Assembly: GCA_035690065.1 (NCBI GenBank)
Contig: DASSKW010000060.1
Span: forward strand, 1-31,347
Length of the DNA: 31,347 bases
DNA from: DASSKW01 sp035690065
GTDB lineage: Bacteria > Pseudomonadota > Gammaproteobacteria > Natronospirales > REEB76
Direction of reading: 5' to 3'
Position 1 is the first letter of the stretch, and each line of letters begins with the position of its first letter. Below the pieces are notes generated by a model that was not told the DNA's origin, did no database searches, and was given only the letters and a program-made list of their open reading frames with translations. Position numbers and translations under genes: made by a program. Shown here one piece after another: positions 22,928 to 30,254 of the stretch.

Positions 22928-25915
22928 ATGAAAAGCCCGGCATCCAAGACTGCTCTGCTGCTTTGCGGCCTCAGCCTCACAACAACCAATGCTCTGGCCG
23001 GAAATGCCTATGCACGCGATCCGAACCAGCCCATCGATCAGGCTTATACCCAACAGATACGCCAATTTACTACCCAGCCTGATTTCAACTCACCGCTCAC
23101 GGATTACCTGCCGGCCTCGCCGACCGTCCCCACACCCGAGGCGGCATTAGGCTATATCGCGGGAGCGCCGGACCACCTGCCCTATTCCAGGGATGTGTAT
23201 CGCTATTTCCGGATGCTGGCCAAGGCGACACCGCGTGTGAGAGTGTTCAGCATCGGCCACACTGAGGAAGGCCGCGAGATGATCGCGGTCGCGATAGCGG
23301 ATGGATCATTGCTGGCCACACTCAAAGATAACGATGCCCGCCTCGCCAAACTCGCCGACCCCCGCAGTATCGGCATGGACGACGCGGAAGCCGCCAAACT
23401 GGTCGCCGCATCGACGCCCGTGTATTACATCACCGGCACCATCCATTCGACCGAGACCGGCGCACCCACCGCGCTGATGGAACTGGCTTATCGGCTGGCA
23501 GTCGATGACGCACCATATATAAAGTACGTCCGTTCACATGTCATCACCCTGATCACGCCCATCGTGGAAGTGGACGGGCGCGACCGCATGGTGGACATCT
23601 ACAACTGGCATCGGGCGCATCCGAAAGACAACTGGCCGCCTCTTATGTACTGGGGACACTACGTCGCCCACGACAACAATCGCGATGCCATGGGTGTGAG
23701 TCTGGATCTGACCCGCAACGTACTCAACACATATGTTGGCTGGCACGCCCAGGTCCTGCATGACCTGCATGAATCAGTCCCGTTCCTGTATGACAATACC
23801 GTAGGCGATGGCCCTTACAACGCCTGGATCGATCCGATCCTTGCCAACGAATGGCAACAGCTCGGCTGGGATAACGTGCAACGCATGACCAAACTCGGGA
23901 TGCCGGGCGTATTCACTCACGGTGACTTCGACACCTGGAGCCCCGGGTATCTGATGTTCATCGCGGCGATGCACAATGGCATCAGTCGTCTGTACGAGAC
24001 CTTCGGCAACGACGGCGCCGACACCGAGGAGCGCATCCTCGATCCGGACGAGTACTCACGTACCTGGTATCGCCAGAATCCGCCGCTGCCGAAAGTATCC
24101 TGGTCGCAGCGGGATAACAACAACTACGAGCAAACCGGCTTGCTGACTGCGCTGGATTACTTCGCACATAACAGCAAACAGTTCCTCAACGATTTCTACC
24201 TGAAGAGCAAACGCTCCATCGAGAAACCGCTCAATGCGGGACCGGCCGCTTACGTGCTGACCGCAGATGAACCGCGCAAGGGCGCACAAGCAGAATTATT
24301 GCGTATCCTGCAGGCACAACATTGCGAGATCCAGCGCGCCACTACAGCTTTTACCGTAACCCTGCACGACTTGCCCGGTGCAGAAGATGCTGCACCAAGG
24401 GACAGCGTACGCAGCTTTCCCGCTGGCACTTATATCGTGCGCATGGACCAGCCGTATTCGCGTATCGCCGATGCCCTGCTGGATCACCAGTATTGGGCAC
24501 CGGATGATCCACAGAAACATCCGTATGACGATACCGGCTGGACCTTCGGCGATCTGTTCGATGTAGACGTAGCCCGTGTCACCGATACCGGCATCCTCAA
24601 GACTCCCATGCAGTTGGTATCTGGTTCAGTACAAGCACCCGGCGGTATCCACGGCGATGGCGGCATCTATCTGATCCCCAGTCACGCAGACAATGCCCTG
24701 ATCTCGTTGCGTTATCGGTTCAAATCTGCCGATATCGAGATTGCGGATGCAGATTTCAAACTCGATGGGCGTGAATTCCCCGAGGGCAGTTTTATCCTCC
24801 ACGGCGTCAATCGGAAAGAACTTGACCAGGCGCTAACCAATCTGGGCCTGGATGCGTATGCGACCGGCAAAACCCCGGATGTTGCACGACACCCTATCCA
24901 GGTGCCGCGCATCGCGCTCATGCACAGCTGGCTGGATACCCAGACCGAGGGCTGGTGGCGCATGGCGCTGGACAAGATGCACGTGCCGTATGCCTATATC
25001 AGCACCCAGGACGTATCACGCACAGATGATCTGCGCAAGAAATACGACGTGATCCTGTTCGGACCCATCGGTTACGTCAGCGACCAGATGATCGTGAATG
25101 GCCTGCCGATGTGGGGCAATCCGCTGCCATGGGAAAAGACCTCGCTGACACCCAATATCGGGCATATAGATTCCACCAGCGATATCCGCCCCGGGCTCGG
25201 TTTCAGTGGGCTCGCGCATCTCCGGCAATTTCTTGAGCAAGGTGGCGTATTGATCACCTCCCAGGATACTGCGCGGTTTGCGATCGATGAGGGTTTCGCC
25301 CCCGGCGTCTCGGTCGCCAACACCCATGATGTGCGCGTGGTCGGTAGCGTGTTGCGGGCCGAGTTCACCGATCACGCCAGTCCGCTCGCCTACGGTTACA
25401 CCGACGAGCTTGCCTTGTACAGCGCCGACGGTATGGCCTTCTCGGTCAGCAACCTCACCACCGGTGATCGCGGTTTACTTGCCAAACAGGATTATCAGCG
25501 GCCTACCGGGCGCGGCGGCATCGACGACCCGGATGTGCCGCAAGGCCGGCCCTACTCCGTTCCCGCGGCGCTGCCTGCGGCAAAACCCTGGGAAGCCCTG
25601 CCGTTGAATCCGGAACAGGTTCGCAACAATCCGTTCGTGATCCCGCAAGGCCTGCGGCCGCGCGTCATCCTGCGCTATGCGGATAGCAAAAACCTGCTGA
25701 TATCCGGTTTGTTGAATAATGGCGGAGGACTTGCCGAGCGGCCAGTAGTCGTGGATGCGCGCTACGGCAAGGGCCATGTGCTGCTGTTTGGTAACAATCC
25801 GCTCTGGCGTAGCGAGACTATCGGCAGCTATTCGCTGGTATTTAATGCAATCCTGAACTACGGCAATCTGGATGAAAAGCGAAATGACACCGGATATCAG
25901 ATCGACGCTCGATAA
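22928..25915 (+). CDS. Large secreted M14-family zinc carboxypeptidase-like protein
   Basis: The protein has 995 residues. The signal peptide is at about 1-24 (TALLLCGLSLTTTNALA). The M14 domain runs about 80-380, with the zinc motif HSTE (H173, E176), the substrate-side motif HDNNRD (about 248-253) and DLHES (H281), the third zinc ligand candidate. The long C-terminal part includes a region resembling a class I glutamine-amidotransferase fold (YDVILFGPIGYVS; LRQFLEQGGVLITSQDTARF), which bacterial M14 proteins of about this length often carry. It probably acts in the periplasm on peptides. An in-frame start 15 codons upstream would put basic residues before the signal peptide; ATG at 22928 follows AAGG and is preferred. 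It ends at a bidirectional terminator. Confidence 0.9.
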   Translation: MKSPASKTALLLCGLSLTTTNALAGNAYARDPNQPIDQAYTQQIRQFTTQPDFNSPLTDYLPASPTVPTPEAALGYIAGAPDHLPYSRDVYRYFRMLAKATPRVRVFSIGHTEEGREMIAVAIADGSLLATLKDNDARLAKLADPRSIGMDDAEAAKLVAASTPVYYITGTIHSTETGAPTALMELAYRLAVDDAPYIKYVRSHVITLITPIVEVDGRDRMVDIYNWHRAHPKDNWPPLMYWGHYVAHDNNRDAMGVSLDLTRNVLNTYVGWHAQVLHDLHESVPFLYDNTVGDGPYNAWIDPILANEWQQLGWDNVQRMTKLGMPGVFTHGDFDTWSPGYLMFIAAMHNGISRLYETFGNDGADTEERILDPDEYSRTWYRQNPPLPKVSWSQRDNNNYEQTGLLTALDYFAHNSKQFLNDFYLKSKRSIEKPLNAGPAAYVLTADEPRKGAQAELLRILQAQHCEIQRATTAFTVTLHDLPGAEDAAPRDSVRSFPAGTYIVRMDQPYSRIADALLDHQYWAPDDPQKHPYDDTGWTFGDLFDVDVARVTDTGILKTPMQLVSGSVQAPGGIHGDGGIYLIPSHADNALISLRYRFKSADIEIADADFKLDGREFPEGSFILHGVNRKELDQALTNLGLDAYATGKTPDVARHPIQVPRIALMHSWLDTQTEGWWRMALDKMHVPYAYISTQDVSRTDDLRKKYDVILFGPIGYVSDQMIVNGLPMWGNPLPWEKTSLTPNIGHIDSTSDIRPGLGFSGLAHLRQFLEQGGVLITSQDTARFAIDEGFAPGVSVANTHDVRVVGSVLRAEFTDHASPLAYGYTDELALYSADGMAFSVSNLTTGDRGLLAKQDYQRPTGRGGIDDPDVPQGRPYSVPAALPAAKPWEALPLNPEQVRNNPFVIPQGLRPRVILRYADSKNLLISGLLNNGGGLAERPVVVDARYGKGHVLLFGNNPLWRSETIGSYSLVFNAILNYGNLDEKRNDTGYQIDAR

Positions 25916-25937
25916 CATCCAGGCGTGATGACAAAAC

Positions 25938-25980
25938 ATCAAGGCCCGCTGACGGACATCATCTGTCAGCGGGCCTTGAT
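25938..25980. terminator. Bidirectional terminator, 16-bp perfect arms
   Basis: 25938-25953 and 25965-25980 are exact inverse complements around an 11-base loop. The core GGCCCGCTGAC is followed on both strands by T-rich sequence (TTGATGTTTTG on the minus strand). It lies between the convergent M14 and racemase genes. Confidence 0.9.
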
Positions 25981-26020
25981 AGTTACTTCCAGATCCTGGC
26001 GCGGTATTGCCGTCGTATTT

Positions 26021-26719
26021 TCAATCTTTCTGCAGCATCCAGTCCACTGCCATCCGGACATGGATCTCAGTGGTATCGAACAGCGGGATACCGGCATATC
26101 CAGTAGTACTGAACAGCGAAAATTCGGTACAACCAAGGATCGCACCCTGGGCGCCCTGATCCGCAAGTTGCTCGATGATTTTGAAAAACCGTTGCCTGGA
26201 TTCCGGCTTGATCTCGCCCCGGCAAAGTTCCGTGAAGATCATCTCATGGATCATATCCCGTTCCGGTTTATCCGGGATCACTACCTTCAGACCGTGCTGT
26301 TGTTCCAGTCGATTACGATAGAACGCCATCTCCATCGTGAAGCGGGTGCCGAGTAAAGCCACAGTGTCGAAACCCTGGCATCTGATTGCACGCGCTGTCG
26401 CATCGATCACACTCAGGATCGGAATCTGTACTGCCTCTGCGATCGCAGGCGCCACCCGGTGCATGGTGTTGGCGCAGATCAGCAATGCTTCTGCGCCCGC
26501 GCGCTCCAACTGACGTCCGGCGCTGGCCAGGATACGTCCCGCCCCTTCCCAGTCATCGGCATGCTGCAGACGCTGGATATCATCGAACTCCACGCTGTAA
26601 AGCAACAGCTTTGCGGAGTGGAGTCCTCCCAAATGCTCGCCCACCAGCTGATTGAGACGGGCGTAGTAATGCGCGGTGGACTCCCAGCTCATCCCACCAA
26701 TCAGGCCGAGCGTCTTCAT
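26021..26719 (-). CDS. Aspartate/glutamate racemase family protein (YgeA-like)
   Basis: The protein has 232 residues. It begins MKTLGLIGGMSWEST, the normal N-terminus of the family. PLP-independent amino acid racemases use two cysteines as acid/base pair; both are visible in LLICANTMH (near residue 84) and AILGCTEFSL (near 195), so it looks active. Relatives racemise aspartate, glutamate or other amino acids; which one is not clear. A start nine codons upstream exists, but the chosen ATG overlaps the stop of the phosphoesterase gene in the arrangement ATGA, which implies translational coupling. It is second in the two-gene minus-strand unit and ends before a strong terminator. Confidence 0.9.
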   Translation of the reverse strand: MKTLGLIGGMSWESTAHYYARLNQLVGEHLGGLHSAKLLLYSVEFDDIQRLQHADDWEGAGRILASAGRQLERAGAEALLICANTMHRVAPAIAEAVQIPILSVIDATARAIRCQGFDTVALLGTRFTMEMAFYRNRLEQQHGLKVVIPDKPERDMIHEMIFTELCRGEIKPESRQRFFKIIEQLADQGAQGAILGCTEFSLFSTTGYAGIPLFDTTEIHVRMAVDWMLQKD

Positions 26720-27600
26720 CGCGGACCTGATCTGGCCCGGGTCCAAATGCCGCGTATCGGTTGAGCAGCCGTGGCATTCCCGAATGCTTTCAAACCATAC
26801 ATATCCGTCAAGGTACGCAGCAGGCTGTAATGAGTCAGGTATTGCGTATTGCTGCCCGGTTTTATCCCCGCTCCGACCATGAGCATCGGTATCCGGTTGC
26901 TGGGGCTACCCGCGTCGCTTTCATCCCAGGTGATGACCAGCAGGCTGTCATGTTGCATAGCCCATCTCGCATAGTCATCCAGATGTTGCTGCAACCAGCT
27001 ATCGCCTTGCGCAATCGTGCCGTCATGCATGTCATCCATCATGTTGGGTACCACGAAGCTCAGCATCGGTAACCGGGAATAATCCTGCGGGAACGCACTG
27101 AACGGTTGATTGACTGCCGCCGGCAACCCGGCTTGCCAATCCGCCACCGGATTGTGCTTGCGCCGGTACAACCCTCCGTTCGCACTGCAATCTGTAAAGC
27201 CTGCTGCGGGCATGTCTTCCGAATAGATCGCGAATTCCAGTTTCCGCTCCTGCATCGCGCCAGCCAGGTTCGGGCCGTTGAGATCGTGCGGGCAAGAATC
27301 GTCGGTTACTCCCTGAGTAGAACCGGAAAACAGCGCGATGTAGTTCGGCTGGCTGGGGTGCGTGACTGCATGCGCGTCGGTGAACAGCACGCCTGTGCCA
27401 GCCAGACGATTGATATAGGGCGCATCCTTGCTGCCGATGATGGTGGAAAACGATTTGTTCTCCTCGATCACCACCACCACATGGGCGTAGTGAGGCAGTG
27501 TCTGCCATCCGCCGGCAGCAGGCACTGGTTTGGACGGGCCAGCCTGCGCTGCTAACGCCAGTCCGGGAGTGAACAAGAGCAGTACTTTGTACCAGCGCAT
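26716..27600 (-). CDS. Secreted phosphoesterase (AcpA/phospholipase C superfamily, PF04185-like)
   Basis: The protein has 294 residues. The signal peptide is MRWYKVLLLFTPGLALAAQA. Family features: VVVVIEENKSFSTIIG (the EN(K/H)SF metal-binding motif), THPSQPNYIALFSG (probable nucleophilic serine), VPNMMDDMHDG with GDSWL, ITWDESD and LTHYSLLRTLTDMYGL. This superfamily includes AcpA acid phosphatase and non-haemolytic phospholipase C, and the members act outside the cytoplasm on phosphomonoesters or phospholipids. This is a short version without extra C-terminal domains. An upstream in-frame ATG exists, but GGAGG ten bases before 27600 and the signal peptide support the start used. It is coupled to the racemase gene by a four-base overlap. 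Confidence 0.88.
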   Translation of the reverse strand: MRWYKVLLLFTPGLALAAQAGPSKPVPAAGGWQTLPHYAHVVVVIEENKSFSTIIGSKDAPYINRLAGTGVLFTDAHAVTHPSQPNYIALFSGSTQGVTDDSCPHDLNGPNLAGAMQERKLEFAIYSEDMPAAGFTDCSANGGLYRRKHNPVADWQAGLPAAVNQPFSAFPQDYSRLPMLSFVVPNMMDDMHDGTIAQGDSWLQQHLDDYARWAMQHDSLLVITWDESDAGSPSNRIPMLMVGAGIKPGSNTQYLTHYSLLRTLTDMYGLKAFGNATAAQPIRGIWTRARSGPR

Positions 27601-27743
27601 GGGTAAATGTCCTCCGGTCATCATGGGGGAGATATCTAAAGGTGCAATCTGCCTTCCATCCTGCTCAGTTTGCCTGCTGAAGCCTCCGAATACACCCCCA
27701 AATGACCGGCCTCATGAAACCGCCATTCCCCGAGGGGGCCCGT
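27601..27743. promoter_or_regulatory. Divergent intergenic region upstream of the second exporter operon
   Basis: The left part holds GGAGG for the minus-strand phosphoesterase. CCCCGAGGGGG near 27728-27738 is a small palindrome just upstream of the exporter promoter. No clear minus-strand -35/-10 pair was found. Confidence 0.3.
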
Positions 27744-27773
27744 TTGACAAATTAATCAAACGTTTGATTAAAT
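27744..27773 (+). promoter_or_regulatory. Consensus -35 with 20-bp perfect palindromic operator in the spacer
   Basis: TTGACA (27744-27749) is a perfect -35. The best -10 is TTAAAT (27768-27773), 18 bases on. The spacer and -10 are filled by TTAATCAAACGTTTGATTAA (27752-27771), a perfect palindrome that is a textbook place for a TetR dimer to block RNA polymerase. The adjacent tetR gene is the obvious candidate for its binder. The predicted RNA start is near 27780, which is at or just past the first ATG codons (see findings). Confidence 0.8.
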
Positions 27774-28439
27774 ATGCACATGGCGACAAATTCATCAACA
27801 ATGTCCAAACCTGCAGGCCGGCCACATGGCTCGGAGAATGCTGCCGTCCGGGCCCGCCTGCAAGATGCCGCGCGGACCCTGTTTGCTCAGCATGGCTACG
27901 CAGCGGTCTCGATCCGTGCCGTGGCCGAGGCGGCGGGCGTCAATCCAGCCATGATCCATTACTACTTCGGCAGCAAACAGGGCCTTTACGAAGCCATGAT
28001 CACCGACACCTTCACCCCCCTGTTCGCCGGCCTTGGTGCCGCGGTCTCTGCAGGCACCACAGCGACGGGGCCTGCCCCGATCCATCGCTTCTTTCGGGCG
28101 TACATGAGCACCCTGGGTGCGAACCCGTGGATGCCGCCACTGATCCTGCGTGAGGTCGTAGCCGAGAACGGCAAACTGCGGCAGTGGTTTATCCAGCAAT
28201 TTGCCACGCGCGGCAGTGGCCTGCTGACGCGACTGGTCCAGGCCGAACAGGCTGCCGGGCGTATCCGTGCCGACCTCGACCCCACTCTCACCGCCTTGTC
28301 CATGGTCAGTCTTGCCGTGTTCCCTTTCGTCGCTATGCCGATCGCGAGTGTCGTGTTCGGCGTCCGCATCAAACCCGATTACCTGAATATGCTCATCGCA
28401 CACACTGAGCGGTTGTTTCGGGAAGGAGTCTCCCCATGA
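27774..28439 (+). CDS. TetR-family repressor of an ABC exporter operon (CecR/YbiH-like position)
   Basis: The frame codes 221 residues from ATG 27774. The helix-turn-helix is ARLQDAARTLFAQHGYAAVSIRAVAEAAGVNPAMIHYYFGSKQGLYEAM, and the C-terminal domain is of the CecR/TetR_C type (FFRAYMSTLG, PLILREVVAENGKLRQWF). In-frame ATG codons lie at 27774, 27780 and 27801, none with a Shine-Dalgarno. 27774 touches the operator, and transcription probably begins near 27780, so a leaderless start at 27780 (219 residues) or a start at 27801 (MSKPAGRPHG, 212 residues) is possible. The stop overlaps the adaptor gene start (ATGATG). In E. coli, cecR stands likewise before ybhG-ybhF-ybhS-ybhR. Confidence 0.9.
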   Translation: MHMATNSSTMSKPAGRPHGSENAAVRARLQDAARTLFAQHGYAAVSIRAVAEAAGVNPAMIHYYFGSKQGLYEAMITDTFTPLFAGLGAAVSAGTTATGPAPIHRFFRAYMSTLGANPWMPPLILREVVAENGKLRQWFIQQFATRGSGLLTRLVQAEQAAGRIRADLDPTLTALSMVSLAVFPFVAMPIASVVFGVRIKPDYLNMLIAHTERLFREGVSP

Positions 28440-29290
28440 TGAAATCCCGCCGACTATTCGTCCTGGCCTGCCTGCCGATACTACTCCCGGCTTGTGGCAA
28501 CGATTCCCCGCTGCCGCTGGTGGGTACCCTGGAACGTGACCGCATCGAATTGGTGGCGGATGCACAGGAGCCGATCACTCAGATCGCGGTACACGAAGGC
28601 GATACAGTGAAAGCCGGTCAGTTGATACTGCAATTGGATGACAGCCGGGGCCGGGCGCAATTGCAGCAAGCCACCGCTGCACGCGAGCAGGCGCAGTCGC
28701 GCATACAAGGTGCCCAAGCCACCCTGTTACAGGCACAGAACGATTTCAACCGCATACGATTATTGGTGAAGCACGGCACCCGTACCCCATCGGATCTCGA
28801 CGCGGCGCGTGCCGCGCTCGACAATGCACGCGCCAGCCTGCACTCTGCCCTGGCTGGATTATCAGCAGCCCAGGCTTCCGTGGATGATCTCACCATCACC
28901 CTGCAACGACTGAGCGTGCGCGCACCGCGTGATGCAGTCGTGGATTCACTGCCTTACCATCTGGGTGAAAGTCCGCCAGTACACGGTGTAGTGGCGGTAC
29001 TCCTGGACAACAACGCGGCCTATGCACGGATATATGTACCGGAAATCTTGCGCAACCGGATCCACCCGGGTATGCAGGCAACGGTGCATCTGGATGGGAT
29101 CGCTCACGGGTATCCGGCCAGTATCCGTTTCATCTCGTCCGATGCCGCCTTCACACCTTATTACGCGCTTACTGAACGCGATCGCGGCCGTTTATCCTAC
29201 CTGGCCAAGGTCTATCTGGATGGGCCCGACACAGGCAAGCTCCCGATAGGCGCTCCAGTCACCATCGATCTTCCTGCGTTGCGCCACTAG
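28436..29290 (+). CDS. HlyD-family periplasmic adaptor lipoprotein (YbhG-like)
   Basis: The protein has 284 residues. Its N-terminus (MMKSRRLFVLACLPILLPACGN) ends in LPAC, a lipobox, so it is probably lipid-anchored rather than membrane-spanning. A first lipoyl half (ITQIAVHEGDTVKAGQLILQLDD), an Ala/Gln-rich helical hairpin (about 65-145) and the second half (LSVRAPRDAVVDSLPYHLGESP) followed by a beta-barrel (YARIYVPEILRNRIHPGMQATVHL) are visible. It should link the ABC permease to an outer-membrane channel. AAGGAG stands seven bases before ATG 28436, which overlaps the tetR stop; a second ATG follows directly. Confidence 0.9.
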   Translation: MMKSRRLFVLACLPILLPACGNDSPLPLVGTLERDRIELVADAQEPITQIAVHEGDTVKAGQLILQLDDSRGRAQLQQATAAREQAQSRIQGAQATLLQAQNDFNRIRLLVKHGTRTPSDLDAARAALDNARASLHSALAGLSAAQASVDDLTITLQRLSVRAPRDAVVDSLPYHLGESPPVHGVVAVLLDNNAAYARIYVPEILRNRIHPGMQATVHLDGIAHGYPASIRFISSDAAFTPYYALTERDRGRLSYLAKVYLDGPDTGKLPIGAPVTIDLPALRH

Positions 29291-29306
29291 GAATGGACAC
29301 GCCAGC

Positions 29307-30254
29307 ATGACTGTGGACTACGCGATCCAGACCCGCCATCTCACCCGTCGCTTCGGCACCTTGACAGCAGTGGACGACGTGAATCTTTCAATCCCGCAAG
29401 GGCAGATCTATGGTTTCCTCGGACCAAACGGCTCGGGCAAATCCACCACCATCCGCATGTTGTGCGGATTGTTGAAACCCAGCATCGGCGAAGTGGATGT
29501 CCTGGGTTACCAGATCCCGCGCGAAGCGGAGTCGCTGCGCCGCAAGATTGGCTACATGACTCAGCAATTCTCGCTCTATACAGACTTGACCACATTCGAG
29601 AATCTGGATTTCATGGCGCGCATATTCTCGATTCCGGATGAGACACGCAAACAGCGCATCGGCGAAGCACTCAGGCAATATCGCCTGGATTCACAACGCA
29701 ATCAGAGAGCCGGCGCCATGAGTGGCGGTCAACGTCAGCGCCTGGCGCTGGCCGCTGCAACCCTGCACACACCGCAACTGTTGTTTCTCGATGAACCGAC
29801 CAGTGCTGTCGATCCGCAAAGCCGGCGCGACTTCTGGGACAAGCTGTTTGAGATCACTGCCAGCGGGACGACCATCCTGGTTTCGACGCATTATATGGAC
29901 GAAGCCGAGCGTTGCCACAGGCTCGCGATCCTCGATTCTGGCCGTTTGGTTGCCGAGGGCGAACCCAAGCAACTGATGCGGGATATCGGCGTCAACGTGG
30001 TGGAAGTCGATGTCGAAGACACCTATCGTGCCGGTACGGTATTGCGCAGCCAGCTGTTCGTGAAGAGTGTGGCACAGCTCGGAACCCGCTTGCATGTTCT
30101 GGTCTCCGGTGACACATCCGATCCTGTGAAGTTGGTACATGAAGCGCTCGCAAAAGTGGGACTCGCAGCGCGACTGGAACAGACCCCCGCGAATCTCGAA
30201 GACGTATTCGTCGCCGCCACTGGTTTTGGAAGACGGGAGACGGCAGATGCGTGA
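29307..30254 (+). CDS. ABC transporter ATPase (YbhF-like, single nucleotide-binding domain)
   Basis: The protein has 315 residues. All ABC motifs are present: Walker A GPNGSGKST (about 39-47), Q-loop YMTQQFSLY, signature MSGGQRQRL, Walker B LLFLDEPTSAVDP and the H-loop STHYMDE. A C-terminal extension (about 230-315) is typical of exporters paired with ABC-2 permeases. E. coli YbhF carries two such domains in one chain; here there is one, so two copies must assemble. It lies 16 bases after the adaptor gene and overlaps the permease gene by eight bases. Confidence 0.95.
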   Translation: MTVDYAIQTRHLTRRFGTLTAVDDVNLSIPQGQIYGFLGPNGSGKSTTIRMLCGLLKPSIGEVDVLGYQIPREAESLRRKIGYMTQQFSLYTDLTTFENLDFMARIFSIPDETRKQRIGEALRQYRLDSQRNQRAGAMSGGQRQRLALAAATLHTPQLLFLDEPTSAVDPQSRRDFWDKLFEITASGTTILVSTHYMDEAERCHRLAILDSGRLVAEGEPKQLMRDIGVNVVEVDVEDTYRAGTVLRSQLFVKSVAQLGTRLHVLVSGDTSDPVKLVHEALAKVGLAARLEQTPANLEDVFVAATGFGRRETADA

